DNA of 64,000 nt from an uncultured Sphingopyxis sp. (GCF_900078365.1 NZ_LT598653.1:1302001-1366000); one strand, 5' to 3'; shown: positions 9,019 to 17,942, counted from the stretch's first letter. Notes: a model not told the origin generated them from the sequence alone. Numbers and translations: made by a program.

Positions 9019-9956
9019 GATCCCTCTTCCTTCCCGATGAGGCCGAGCTTGGAAACCAGCGTCGGCCAGCTCATGCGAATATCCTCGCGATAGGCTTCGT
9101 CGCGGCCCGTCTGCTGCAGCCGTGGATCGGCAAGCCATGCGGCCTGCTGCGGGCTGAGCAGCTCGCCGAGCGAATCCTTGTAAGGCACTGCCAGGTTGAT
9201 CCGCGTGCGCTGGGCCGCCGTCAGCGGCAGATAGCGGGCGGCATGCTTGCGCAGATAGAATTGCGGCTCGCGATCGACCTCGAAGCCATCCCCGGCAATC
9301 GGGCTGAACCCTTCCACGCGGGCATAGGCGTCGAGATCGGGCAGCGTCGCCTGGCGCGGATCGAAATGGACCCGAACCGCCTCCTCGCCATCGACCCAGC
9401 CGGCATCGGTCGTGATGACCGCGGGGTGCTGCGCGAGGCTCGTTTCCCCCGACCAGAAGCAGGGCGTCGTGTAGGTCGCGCATTTGCCGAGACCATGTTC
9501 GACCAGCAGATCGCGCCCCAGCAAGCGGGCATAGCCCGGCACATCCTCGCCGAGCAGTTCGAGTATCGCCGTGATCCTCTCGTGCACGCCCGGTGCGTCA
9601 TGGCGGTCGGCCAGCCTCGGCAGGAGCTCGGCGCCATCGGGTCCGAGAAACCGTACCACGGGGTTGTTCCATGACGGCTCGCCGTAGCGGCGCAGGAGCT
9701 CCGCGTCCGCGCCGGGGTGATTGTTGAAGATCGCCACCGGTACAAAGCGATCGGCGATCAGCTCCACCATCAGCGGATGCGCCAGGACATCCTGCCCGAA
9801 GCGCACGCAGCTCGAGCAGCCGGGAACTTCCTGGAACAACAGCAAGACGGGTTTGCCGAGCTCGGCCGCAAGCGCCAGACCGCGATCATGGTCGCGCAGC
9901 CACGCGACATCGCCGAGCTCGGCGTGCTCGCGCACGCTAATCGGATTTTGTTGCAT
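8994..9956 (-). CDS. Thioredoxin-like VPGCxxC protein with MsrA-like C-terminal half
   Basis: A 320-residue cytoplasmic protein of two parts. Residues about 30-140 form a thioredoxin-like domain with the active site QEVPGCSSC (Cys47, Cys50). The second part has TTPCFWSGET around Cys166, resembling the GCFW active site of methionine sulfoxide reductase A, followed by a long C-terminal region. The VPG-C/U-xx-C/T signature is that of the VPGUxxT thioredoxin-like (seleno)protein group; here the selenocysteine position is an ordinary TGC cysteine. It may repair oxidised methionine or reduce peroxides. It is transcribed with the SirB1-like gene. Dual domain assignment is by motif only. Confidence 0.75.
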   Translation of the reverse strand: MQQNPISVREHAELGDVAWLRDHDRGLALAAELGKPVLLLFQEVPGCSSCVRFGQDVLAHPLMVELIADRFVPVAIFNNHPGADAELLRRYGEPSWNNPVVRFLGPDGAELLPRLADRHDAPGVHERITAILELLGEDVPGYARLLGRDLLVEHGLGKCATYTTPCFWSGETSLAQHPAVITTDAGWVDGEEAVRVHFDPRQATLPDLDAYARVEGFSPIAGDGFEVDREPQFYLRKHAARYLPLTAAQRTRINLAVPYKDSLGELLSPQQAAWLADPRLQQTGRDEAYREDIRMSWPTLVSKLGLIGKEEGSWTSPPSA

Positions 9957-10009
9957 GCCGATAATTTAGTAAGGTTCGTTTGTAATACAATAACAGGCGC
10001 CGCGACCTT

Positions 10010-10160
10010 GGCTTCTCGGTCGGCATGCAGCCCCTATTCACGCGGGTATCGCCCGTATTTCGCTCGATCAACGCGCCCCGGTGAGCCGGCCGGCGAGCGA
10101 TGGGCCGGCCTGGCCGGCTACAATGGTGATGGCATCGAATCTGCGTGTTGACGCGTTCAT
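10010..10160 (-). pseudogene. Remnant of FAD-dependent pyridine nucleotide-disulfide oxidoreductase
   Basis: From an ATG at 10160 with GAGAGAT upstream, the minus strand encodes 30 residues including RRFDAITIVAGQAGPSLAGR, the N-terminal FAD-binding motif of mercuric-reductase-like flavoproteins, then stops at 10068. In a shifted frame beyond the stop, the strand reads LIERNTGDTRVNRGCMPTEK, matching the next conserved block (LIER..GGTCVNTGCMPTK) with the first redox cysteine replaced by Arg. Everything downstream is gone; the VPGC thioredoxin gene begins about 50 bp later. This is the decayed 5' end of a flavin disulfide reductase. Confidence 0.8.
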
Positions 10161-10381
10161 GGCCTTGATCTCTCTTCGCGCGGGTGGATGCCGACGGCGC
10201 GGTGTCCGCGCTTCCGTGTCGCGCCGGGGAGCCCCGCCCATGTGTCGCTCGGCACCGCGGCTTTCGGGGTTACGGGCGCGGGTTGCCGGCGCGCCTCGCC
10301 GGGTGAGGATATCGCGCGAAACGATTGTCACCAACAGGACCCCGTTTGCGAGTTATCAGAAAAATGCAGGGAGGAAACTCT

Positions 10382-10846
10382 ATGTCGACCGCGAACAGCA
10401 GGATGGTGGGCTGCGCCGCATGCGGAGCAACGAACCGTGTGCCGGCGGGCAAGACCGCGGCCGAGGGAAAATGCGGGCGGTGCGGTTTGGCATTGTCCGG
10501 GCAAGAACCGGCAGTCCTTACACCGCGAAATTTCGCGGCACTCGCCGAGCGATCGGACATTCCGCTGCTGGTCGATTTCTGGGCGCCGTGGTGCGGGCCC
10601 TGCCGGCAAATGGCGCCGGCGTTTTCCGCCGCTGCCGCTCCACTCGGGCCCATCCTGCGATTGGCCAAGCTCAACACCGAAGACGAGCCCGGCCTCGCGC
10701 AGCGATATGCTATCCAATCGATTCCGACGCTGATGATCCTCCACAAGGGACGGGAAATAGCGCGGCAGTCCGGCGCGATGCCGACGACGGCGATCGTCGC
10801 CTGGGCCCAAAAGGCGCTTTCTCACCGAGGCGTGACCAGCCTTTAA
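10382..10846 (+). CDS. trxC: Thioredoxin 2 (zinc-ribbon thioredoxin)
   Basis: A 154-residue protein. The N-terminus has a CxxC pair (Cys11, Cys14) and a CGRC pair (Cys31, Cys34) forming a zinc ribbon. The thioredoxin fold follows with the classical active site WCGPC (residues 70-74) and the cis-proline segment IQSIPTLMILHKG. The start is fixed by AGGGAGG upstream of ATG 10382. TrxC reduces protein disulfides in the cytoplasm and is usually induced by oxidative stress; zinc release tunes its activity. It is divergent from the VPGC redox gene across the flavoprotein remnant. Confidence 0.93.
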   Translation: MSTANSRMVGCAACGATNRVPAGKTAAEGKCGRCGLALSGQEPAVLTPRNFAALAERSDIPLLVDFWAPWCGPCRQMAPAFSAAAAPLGPILRLAKLNTEDEPGLAQRYAIQSIPTLMILHKGREIARQSGAMPTTAIVAWAQKALSHRGVTSL

Positions 10847-10867
10847 GGTCATTCGCCGCGGGCTTGG

Positions 10868-11461
10868 CTATCCATTCTGGTCGAGCCGGCGTTTGATCTC
10901 GGCCCGCAGCGCCGGAAGCAGTTCCGCCTCGAACCATGGATTGCGCCTCTGCCAGCCCGCGCTTCGCCACGACGGGTGCGGCGTGGGAAAGACGGCAGGT
11001 GCGAAGCGCTCGAATCCGCGCACGCGTTCAACGAGCGTTTTGCCGGCATCCCTGGGAAGATAGGCCTGCTGTGCGTAGGAACCGACCAGCAGCGTGAGGC
11101 GGTCGGCGGGAAGCCTGTCCAGAATGCGGCGATGCCAGCGCGGCGCGCATTCGGGGCGGGGAGGGGCGTCGCCGCCTGCCGCCTTGCCCGGATAGCAAAA
11201 GCCCATCGGCACCAGCGCCACCTTGGCCGGATCATAAAATGCCTCGGGGGCAAGCCCGGTCCATTCGCGCAATCGATCGCCGCTGTCGTCGGCCCACGGG
11301 ATACCGCTGGCATGCACCTTGGTGCCCGGCGCCTGCCCGATGATGAGAATGCGCGATGTCCCGCTGAACTGGGTGACCGGGCGAGGTCCGAGCGGCAGAT
11401 AGGGCGCACAAAAGCTGCAAGCCGAGATTTCGTCCCGCAAGAGAGCATCATCCCGCTCCAT
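10868..11461 (-). CDS. Uracil-DNA glycosylase superfamily protein
   Basis: A 197-residue protein. It has CSFC at the N-terminus, the phosphate-binding first motif RILIIGQAPGTKVHASGIPW and the C-terminal HPSWRSAGWQRRN loop, matching the compact family-4/5-like uracil-DNA glycosylase superfamily often annotated as uracil-DNA glycosylase family protein. Members remove uracil from DNA or, in some branches, have unknown substrates. Only the two N-terminal cysteines are clear, so a full 4Fe-4S cluster as in family 4 is doubtful. It lies 12 bp after the thiolase gene, same strand, probably cotranscribed but functionally unrelated. Confidence 0.8.
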   Translation of the reverse strand: MERDDALLRDEISACSFCAPYLPLGPRPVTQFSGTSRILIIGQAPGTKVHASGIPWADDSGDRLREWTGLAPEAFYDPAKVALVPMGFCYPGKAAGGDAPPRPECAPRWHRRILDRLPADRLTLLVGSYAQQAYLPRDAGKTLVERVRGFERFAPAVFPTPHPSWRSAGWQRRNPWFEAELLPALRAEIKRRLDQNG

Positions 11462-11473
11462 CCGCCCGAACGC

Positions 11474-12739
11474 TCAAACCCGCTCGAGCAGGGCGACCGT
11501 CCCTTGACCGCCATCGGCACAGACGCTGATGAGCGCGCGCGATCCGATGGGATATGACCAGAGTTCCTTCACCGCCTGGCTCAGGTCGCGTGCGCCGGTC
11601 GCGCCGAACGGGTGCCCGAGCGCGACCGACCCGCCGTTGGGATTGACCCGGTCCCAGGGGAAGAGGCCGAAGTCGGTGTCGAGCCCGGTCTTGGCCCGAA
11701 TCCATGCCTTGTCCTCGATCGCCGCGACATTCGCCAGCACCTGGGCGGCGAAGGCTTCATGAAGCTCCCATAGAGCGATGTCGTCGTATCGCAGGCCGTG
11801 GCGCGCGAGCAGGCGCGGGATCGCATAGGAGGGCGCCATCAACAGTCCCTCGATATGATGATCGACCGCCGCAATTTCGTAATCGACCAGGCGCAAATAG
11901 GGCGTGCTGGCGGGAAGCCGGGCAAGGCCGGCCTCGTTCGCAATCCAGCAGCCGGCCGCACCATCGGTAATGGGAGAGGAATTGCCCGCCGTCAGCGTGC
12001 CCTGTCCACTCGTCTTGTCGAACGCGGGCTTCAACGCTGCAAGCTTCCCGGCCGACGTATCGGCACGCGGGTTGGCGTCGCGCTCGAGTTCGGGCAGCTT
12101 GACGACAAGGTCGTCGAAGAAGCCGCCGGCCCATCCGGCGACGGCGCGCTGATGGCTCTTGAGCGCCCAGCTGTCCTGGGCCTCGCGGCTGATGTGCCAC
12201 GCCTTGGCCGTTTCCTCCATATGATCGCCCATCGTGCGCCCGGTAATCCGGTTGGCCCATCCCTTGAGGGGCAGCACATAATCCTGAAGTTCGAGAGCGT
12301 TCAGCGCCGCCACGGCGGCACCCGGATCGCGCGCGAACAGGTCCGTAAGGCGCTTCGACGCGTCGGAGGTCAGCGCGATCGGCGGGCGGCTCATCACCTC
12401 GGCGCCGCCTACCATGGCGAGGTCGATGGTTTGGCCGATCATGCCGGCGGCGGCGAATGCAGCCGTCATGCTGGTGGAACAGGCGAGCACCACCGAGAAG
12501 GCAGGGACGTTCGGATTAAGCCCGGCATCAAGCCACATTTCGCGCGCGATATTGCTCCAGCCGATGTTCGGTATCACGCTGCCCCAAACGACAAGATCGG
12601 GTTCAGCCCGATCAGCCATGGCCCGCGCGACGGGAACCGAGAGGCTGATCGCGTCATAGTTGGCGAGCGCGCCGCCGCCGCGGCCGAAGGGCGTGCGGAG
12701 CCCGGCCGCGACGAAAACGGGTTGCGAAAAACGGTGCAT
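11474..12739 (-). CDS. Acetyl-CoA C-acyltransferase (thiolase, FadI-like)
   Basis: A 421-residue thiolase. It has the nucleophilic Cys87 in VVLACSTSMTAA, the His-containing LWELHEAFAAQVLANV, and the second catalytic Cys in ISVCADGGQGTVALLE, together with the GGSVALGHPFGATGAR motif. The N-terminus PVFVAAGLRTPFGRGGG resembles FadI, the beta-subunit-type thiolase of fatty-acid beta-oxidation, which releases acetyl-CoA from 3-ketoacyl-CoA. ATG 12739 is preferred to 12751 by alignment to family N-termini. No hydroxyacyl-CoA dehydrogenase lies beside it. Chain-length preference cannot be read. Confidence 0.88.
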   Translation of the reverse strand: MHRFSQPVFVAAGLRTPFGRGGGALANYDAISLSVPVARAMADRAEPDLVVWGSVIPNIGWSNIAREMWLDAGLNPNVPAFSVVLACSTSMTAAFAAAGMIGQTIDLAMVGGAEVMSRPPIALTSDASKRLTDLFARDPGAAVAALNALELQDYVLPLKGWANRITGRTMGDHMEETAKAWHISREAQDSWALKSHQRAVAGWAGGFFDDLVVKLPELERDANPRADTSAGKLAALKPAFDKTSGQGTLTAGNSSPITDGAAGCWIANEAGLARLPASTPYLRLVDYEIAAVDHHIEGLLMAPSYAIPRLLARHGLRYDDIALWELHEAFAAQVLANVAAIEDKAWIRAKTGLDTDFGLFPWDRVNPNGGSVALGHPFGATGARDLSQAVKELWSYPIGSRALISVCADGGQGTVALLERV

Positions 12740-12906
12740 GGCGGTTCTCATTCTGGCGGGGACATAAACATAGCCGGCTGTCGCCGCTCTGTCTCCTTCC
12801 AGACACGCTCATGCACGGTTTCGGTTACACCTGCCGCCGACCAGCGATGCCGCGACCATTCTCGGGGTGTAGGTCGTTCCTCGTTCTGCGATGTCGGTCA
12901 GCCTTC

Positions 12907-13656
12907 TCAGAAAAAGCTTCGGAAAGCCATTTCCATGCCGAGCAATAGGAGAAAGATGAGAAAGACACGGCGGAACAGAGGGGGGCTGATGCGCGTGCGA
13001 ATGAACTGTCCGACCGCCATGCCGAGTAAGGCGGGCGCGATGGCAACGGTTGAGACGAATAGATTTCCGAGCGGAACGGCGCCGTGCCACGACAGTCCGA
13101 TTGCCAGCGCGACGGTTGAGACCGTGAACGACAGACCCAAGGCCTGCACGAGATCGTCGCGATCAAGTTCAAGTGATTGGATATAGGGAACCGCCGGAAT
13201 TACGAAAACGCCGGTTGCCCCGGTGAGAAGGCCAGTCGCGAGGCCAATGATCGGCGAAAGCCACCGTTCGCGGTGAGCGGCGACATGGAAGGGCTTGGCG
13301 AGCAGCGTGTAGGCGGCATAGATTGAAAGCGCGAGGCCCAGGGCGGCCGTGGACATATGAGTGTCGCTGCCTGTCAGCAAAAACGAGCCCGCGATGGTCC
13401 CCAATAGGATCATCATCATCATCGGCCACAGACGCCGCGCGAGCGAGCCAAGCTGCGGACCGCTGGAGAGCTGCCAGGCATTGGTAACGAAGGATGGCAC
13501 CAGCAGTATCGCAGCGGCGGTCAGCGGCGATAGAAGCGACCCCAATATAGCCATGGAAACTGTGGGCAGCCCCATTCCGGTCACGCCTTTTATGATCCCG
13601 GCGGCAAAAAAGGTCGCGATGATGGCTATGAGCAGCGGAGCAGGATAGTCGAACAT
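12907..13656 (-). CDS. TauE/SafE (TSUP) family membrane transporter
   Basis: A 249-residue membrane protein with about eight hydrophobic helices. It has the TSUP-type start FFAAGIIKGVTGMGLPTVSM and the paired central repeat IGLATGLLTGATGVFVIPAV. Family members export or take up sulfite, sulfonates or small organic acids; no substrate can be read. It is divergent from a LysR regulator 97 bp away, a common pairing that suggests the regulator controls it. The region to the thiolase gene (12740-12906) carries no gene. Confidence 0.85.
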   Translation of the reverse strand: MFDYPAPLLIAIIATFFAAGIIKGVTGMGLPTVSMAILGSLLSPLTAAAILLVPSFVTNAWQLSSGPQLGSLARRLWPMMMMILLGTIAGSFLLTGSDTHMSTAALGLALSIYAAYTLLAKPFHVAAHRERWLSPIIGLATGLLTGATGVFVIPAVPYIQSLELDRDDLVQALGLSFTVSTVALAIGLSWHGAVPLGNLFVSTVAIAPALLGMAVGQFIRTRISPPLFRRVFLIFLLLLGMEMAFRSFF

Positions 13657-13753
13657 GGCGCCGAGCTAGCGATTGCCGATCCGTTCACAATGCGGAAGGT
13701 CCGAGTGGTGACTTCGGCTGGAGCGAAGGCTCAATCCGCGCTACAGGATTTTC

Positions 13754-14659
13754 ATGCGTTTCGACCTCACGGACCTTCGCCTGTTCATTTCCGTCGTCGA
13801 TGCGGGCAGCATCACGCATGGCGCAGCCGAGGTCGGATTGTCGCTCCCGGCGGCAAGCGAGCGGCTGCGCGATATGGAGGCCACGGGCGAAGTCGCTTTG
13901 CTGAACCGTGGGCGACGCGGCGTCGTGCCGACCGAAGCAGGCGAAGCGCTCGCGCATCATGCCCGCGCAATCCTGCATCAGATGGCACGGATGCGCGGCG
14001 ACATCGGGCAGTTCGCCAAGGGCCTTCGCGCATCGGTCCGCGTCTTCGCGAACACTGCCTCGATGAGCGAATTGCTACCCTCGAAATTAGCGCCTTGGAT
14101 GGCGGAAAACCCGCAAGTTGATATCGACTTGAAAGAGCGGGAAAGCGCCGAGATCGTCAGGAGCGTCGCCGCGGGTTTCGCAGAGATCGGGGTTCTCTCG
14201 AGCGCGAATGATACGGGAGCTTTGCACCTCCGGCCCTTCGCCGTCGATCGTCTGGTCGTTGTGGCGTCGGGGGAGCATCCGGTGGCTGGCTGCCGACAGG
14301 TCAGTTTTGCTGAGCTGTTCGACTATCCGTTTGTCGGCCTGACCAGCGGACCATTGCAGGACCATATCGACGCACAGGCCTCTCGCATGGGGGCAAGGCC
14401 CAAGACCCGCATTCGCCTCCGCAACTTTGACGGAATCTGCCACATGGCCGGCGTCGGCGTGGGCATAGGAATCGTACCCGAGGCGGCTGCGATACGTTGC
14501 CGGCGAGCGGCCCGGATCAAGGTGACAAGACTGTCGGACCCGTGGGCGACACGATATTTGTCCTTATGTGTCCGCGATGATCGTGACCTTACCGCTCCCG
14601 CGCGCTCCTTGTTCGACCGCCTCTCGGCGCGGGAGGCCCGTTTGGACATAGAATCCTGA
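13754..14659 (+). CDS. LysR-family transcriptional regulator
   Basis: A 301-residue regulator. The winged helix is at residues 3-60 (LTDLRLFISVVDAGSITHGA, GLSLPAASERLRDMEATGEV), followed by a periplasmic-binding-protein-like effector domain (VRVFANTASMSELLPSKLAP, GVGVGIGIVPEAAA). AGGATT precedes the ATG. It is divergent from the TauE/SafE gene, which it probably controls. Downstream, 14660-14830 contains no gene and no clear terminator. Confidence 0.9.
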   Translation: MRFDLTDLRLFISVVDAGSITHGAAEVGLSLPAASERLRDMEATGEVALLNRGRRGVVPTEAGEALAHHARAILHQMARMRGDIGQFAKGLRASVRVFANTASMSELLPSKLAPWMAENPQVDIDLKERESAEIVRSVAAGFAEIGVLSSANDTGALHLRPFAVDRLVVVASGEHPVAGCRQVSFAELFDYPFVGLTSGPLQDHIDAQASRMGARPKTRIRLRNFDGICHMAGVGVGIGIVPEAAAIRCRRAARIKVTRLSDPWATRYLSLCVRDDRDLTAPARSLFDRLSAREARLDIES

Positions 14660-14830
14660 AAGCTGTCGTCCTGTACCCGGCAGGGCCTCCGGGCGCAGGC
14701 GAACCGTTGCGGTCTTGCCGCGGTCTGGGCTGGTATTGGCCGAGCGGTCCGTCAGCAAGGCGCCTGAAGTCCGCCGTTTCATATTGTCCGGCCCGGTGCT
14801 GAAGTCAGGCGCTTCGCTCCCAGCCGAAAC

Positions 14831-15127
14831 TCAGAATCCCACGCCGAAGGGGATTCCGTGCTCGACGTCGGGCGCCGTGACGAAATAACGGCTCACGAGC
14901 GCGCGCCAAGCGGCGAAATCAAGGGAAGACCGGAATGTTTGGTGATCCTCGACGGTGCGCCATTCGACCATTAGCCAATACCGGCCGGGCATCTCGTGCG
15001 AGCGAAGCAACTCCATGCCACTGCAACCGCGCGCTCTGCGAAACAGCGGGGTAGCCTGCGCAGCCGCTGCTTCGAACGCCGCCGCGTCATCAGGGCTGAT
15101 CTCGATACGGGCGATTTCGCGAACCAA
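14831..15127 (-). CDS. Antibiotic biosynthesis monooxygenase (ABM) domain protein
   Basis: A 98-residue ferredoxin-like-fold protein (IARIEISPDDAAAFEAAAAQ, YWLMVEWRTVEDHQTF), the dimeric ABM/YgiN type. Members oxidise quinols or polyphenols without cofactor, or act as small detoxifying monooxygenases. Translation starts at TTG 15127 immediately after the TAA of the upstream cupin gene, so it is translationally coupled as the last gene of a four-gene minus-strand operon with dehydrogenase, aldehyde dehydrogenase and cupin. Its role in that pathway is unknown. Confidence 0.8.
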   Translation of the reverse strand: MVREIARIEISPDDAAAFEAAAAQATPLFRRARGCSGMELLRSHEMPGRYWLMVEWRTVEDHQTFRSSLDFAAWRALVSRYFVTAPDVEHGIPFGVGF

Positions 15128-15520
15128 TTATTCCTCGTCGATGCGCGTGGTGACGCCGGTCGCGATGACCGTGCGGGTTGCGTCGATCGAGGCATAGGTC
15201 CAGAAGATGACCAGCGGCTCGGTGCCTTCGGCGTTAATAAAGCAGTGCGGCACCTCGGGCGGAATCCAGCTCGTTGTGCCCGGTGACACTACATAGTCTG
15301 TGCCCCCGATATGGGCCGTCCCGGCACCCGACATCACGACGACGCTTTCTTCGCAATTGTGGACGTGGAGCGGCACTGCGGCGCCCGGCGCGATACGGGT
15401 GATGCCGTTGAGCATCGATTTCGAGCCGCGCCCGGCGGTGACCAGCGGGGTGGTCACGATGCCATTGCCGCGATCCTTGACCGGCAGTCCTTCGGGGACG
15501 AGGATTTGCGGCGCGCTCAT
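15128..15520 (-). CDS. Small cupin-domain protein
   Basis: A 130-residue single-domain cupin without signal peptide. It has the first motif VPLHVHNCEESVVVMSG and second PPEVPHCFINAEGTEPL, with His, Glu and His placed to bind a metal ion. Its ATG overlaps the stop of the aldehyde dehydrogenase gene by 4 nt (ATGA), showing tight coupling. It could be a small-molecule dioxygenase, isomerase or epimerase acting on a pathway intermediate; which is not decidable from sequence. Confidence 0.8.
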   Translation of the reverse strand: MSAPQILVPEGLPVKDRGNGIVTTPLVTAGRGSKSMLNGITRIAPGAAVPLHVHNCEESVVVMSGAGTAHIGGTDYVVSPGTTSWIPPEVPHCFINAEGTEPLVIFWTYASIDATRTVIATGVTTRIDEE

Positions 15521-16884
15521 ATGGCGTCCGCTACGCGGATGGTCTTCATGTTGGTGAACTCCTTCATTCCCGCCTCGCCGAGCTCGCGGCCGTAACCCGA
15601 GCGCTTGATCCCGCCGAACGGCACGCGCGGGTCGGAGGCGACCATCGCGTTGACGAACACCGCGCCGGCGTCGACCCGCCGCGCGAGCAATCTGCCGCGG
15701 TCGATGTCGGTGGTCCAGACCGAGGCACCGAGGCCGAAGCAGGTGCGGTTGGCGAGTGCGATCGCTTCGTCGGCATCATGTGCACGCACGATCGCGGCGG
15801 CGGGGCCGAAGGTTTCCTCGTCAAACGCCGCCATTCCGGGCGCGACATGGTCGAGCAACGTCGCGGGATAATAGAATCCTGGACCGCCGGGTATCGTCCC
15901 ACCGGTGCGGAGCTGCGCGCCCGAAGCGATGCTGCGCTGGACCTGGGCGTCGATCGCGGCGCGCAGATTGCCGCGCGCGAGCGGCCCCAGGGTCGTCGCG
16001 GTATCGCGCGGATCGCCGAGCTTGAGCTCGGTGATGCCCTTAAGGAAGTGGTCGGCAAAGGCATCGGCGACGCTCGCTTCGACGATGAAGCGCTTGGCGT
16101 TGACGCAGCTCTGCCCGGCGTTGGTGAAGCGTGCGGTCACGGCGGTGCGCGCGGCGCGTTCGAGATCGGCGTCGGCCAGCACGACGAACGGGTCCGAACC
16201 GCCGAGTTCGAGCACTTGCTTCTTGAGCGCCGCGCCCGCCTGTCCGGCGACGATCGCGCCGACTTCGGTCGAGCCGGTGAGTGTGACGCCGGCGATGCGC
16301 GGGTCCGCGATGACTGCGGCGATATCGACGGGCTCGACGAACAGGTTCGCGAACAAGCCCTCAGGAAAACCTGCTTCGGCGACCAGGCGTTCGAGTGCGA
16401 GCGCCGATTGCGGAACATTCGCGGCGTGTTTGAGGATCGCGCCATTGCCCGCGGCGAGCGCGGGGGCGAGGAAGCGGACGACCTGCCACAGCGGATAATT
16501 CCACGGCATGATTGCAAGGATCACGCCGAGCGGCTCGAAGGCGAGCGTGGTGCCGGGCGCCGCGGCGACGGGCGCGTCGGCGAGCATCGCGGGAGCGCGT
16601 TCGGCATAGAAATCGCAGTTGAGTGCGCATTTCTCGACTTCCGCCGCTGCCTCGGCGATCGGCTTGCCCATTTCGCAGGTGATCAGCGCTGCGAGCCTGT
16701 CCTTTTCGGCGCGAAGCAAAGCGGCGAGGCGCGGGAGTATCGCTGCGCGCTCTTCGGCGGAGCGCCACCGCCATGCGTCCTGCGCGCGCGCCGCGCGTTC
16801 GAGCCGGGCATCGATTTCGGCGGGGGTATGGGCGTCGAAGCGCGCGAGCGTCTCGCCGGTCGCAGGGTCGATTGTCGCGATCAT
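15517..16884 (-). CDS. Aldehyde dehydrogenase, succinate-semialdehyde (Sad/YneI) type
   Basis: A 455-residue NAD(P)-dependent aldehyde dehydrogenase. It has the nucleotide-binding ILAIMPWNYPLWQVVRF, the glutamate motif VLELGGSDPFVV, the catalytic cysteine in FTNAGQSCVNAKRF and the C-terminal PFGGIKRSGYGRELG. The short length fits the Sad/YneI branch of succinate semialdehyde dehydrogenases, which feed succinate to the TCA cycle. It overlaps the upstream dehydrogenase gene (ATGA) and the downstream cupin gene, so all are one transcript. The true aldehyde may be a dicarboxylic semialdehyde from the beta-decarboxylating step. Confidence 0.87.
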   Translation of the reverse strand: MIATIDPATGETLARFDAHTPAEIDARLERAARAQDAWRWRSAEERAAILPRLAALLRAEKDRLAALITCEMGKPIAEAAAEVEKCALNCDFYAERAPAMLADAPVAAAPGTTLAFEPLGVILAIMPWNYPLWQVVRFLAPALAAGNGAILKHAANVPQSALALERLVAEAGFPEGLFANLFVEPVDIAAVIADPRIAGVTLTGSTEVGAIVAGQAGAALKKQVLELGGSDPFVVLADADLERAARTAVTARFTNAGQSCVNAKRFIVEASVADAFADHFLKGITELKLGDPRDTATTLGPLARGNLRAAIDAQVQRSIASGAQLRTGGTIPGGPGFYYPATLLDHVAPGMAAFDEETFGPAAAIVRAHDADEAIALANRTCFGLGASVWTTDIDRGRLLARRVDAGAVFVNAMVASDPRVPFGGIKRSGYGRELGEAGMKEFTNMKTIRVADAI

Positions 16885-17921
16885 AGCGCCGCGATCACCG
16901 CTTCGGTGAAGCCGTGCGTGTCGAGCGGGCCGCCGACGTCGCGCGTTCGCGTCGCAGGATTTGCGAGCGCGATTTCAACCGCCGTCTCAATCCGCCGTGC
17001 GATATCGACAAGCGCCGCATCGCGGCGCTTCCGGCCGAGCCAGTCGAACAGCATCGCGGCCGACAGGATCAGCGAGGTCGGGTTGGCGATGCCCTGGCCC
17101 GCGATATCGGGTGCCGAACCATGCTGCGCCTGCGCGACGCAGATATCGTCGCTCGCGTTGATCGACCCGCCGAGGCCGAGGCTTCCGCTGAGTTCGGAGG
17201 CTTCGTCGGAGAGGATGTCGCCGAACATATTGGTGGTCACGATGACGTCGAAGCGGTCGGGACTGCGGATCAGCAGCGCCGCGGCGGCATCGACGATCAC
17301 TTCGTCGAGTTCGACGCCGGGGAAGTCCGCCGCCACCGCGCGGACCTCGCGCAGGAACAGCCCGTCGGTCAGCTTGAGCACATTGGCTTTATGCACCGCG
17401 GTCACCTTGCGGCGGCGTTCGGCGGCAAGCTCGAACGCAGCGCGCGCGACGCGCCGGACTGCGGGCGCGGTGATCTTGCGGATCGCAAAGGCGCTGTCGG
17501 CGTCGGGCATGAATTCGCCCGGACCCATGTGCATCGACCGGTCGGCATAGAAGCCCTCGGTATTTTCGCGCACGATGACGAGATCCATGGGTTTGCGCAG
17601 GATCGAGAGGCCCTCGCGCGCGCGGCACGGGCGGACGTTGGCGAACAGGTTGAAATGGGTGCGCAGCTTCGCCGACGGATTGGGCTGCCCCGCGGGATAG
17701 TCGTAATGCGAGACCGGGCCGAGGATCACGCCATCGGCGCCGGGGATCGCGCCCAACACCGCGTCGGGAAGCGTGCTCCCCTGTGCAGCGAGGCTCGCGA
17801 GGCCGATGTCCATGGTTTCGAAGCGGATCGCGTCGCCGCCGGCGGCGCGGGCGATAGCGAGCGTGGCTTCGGTGATTTCGGGACCGATGCCGTCGCCGGG
17901 AAGTGTGAGAATATGTGTCAT
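16881..17921 (-). CDS. Isocitrate/isopropylmalate dehydrogenase-family beta-decarboxylating dehydrogenase
   Basis: A 346-residue enzyme. It begins MTHILTLPGDGIGPEIT and has the substrate and metal motifs VIRENTEGFYAD, KANVLKLTDGLF, TNMFGDILSDEASEL and HGSAPDIAGQGIANP, the last being the NAD-type cofactor loop. The family oxidises 2-hydroxy acids with a 3-carboxylate (isocitrate, isopropylmalate, tartrate, homoisocitrate) and releases CO2. ATG 17921 gives family length; longer upstream starts add about 27 residues of unlikely sequence. It is first gene of the minus-strand operon, back to back with the aconitase gene. Together they form a hydration/isomerisation then oxidative decarboxylation pair. 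Exact substrate unknown. Confidence 0.87.
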   Translation of the reverse strand: MTHILTLPGDGIGPEITEATLAIARAAGGDAIRFETMDIGLASLAAQGSTLPDAVLGAIPGADGVILGPVSHYDYPAGQPNPSAKLRTHFNLFANVRPCRAREGLSILRKPMDLVIVRENTEGFYADRSMHMGPGEFMPDADSAFAIRKITAPAVRRVARAAFELAAERRRKVTAVHKANVLKLTDGLFLREVRAVAADFPGVELDEVIVDAAAALLIRSPDRFDVIVTTNMFGDILSDEASELSGSLGLGGSINASDDICVAQAQHGSAPDIAGQGIANPTSLILSAAMLFDWLGRKRRDAALVDIARRIETAVEIALANPATRTRDVGGPLDTHGFTEAVIAAL

Positions 17922-17942
17922 GGGCGCCTGTTGAACCATCCA

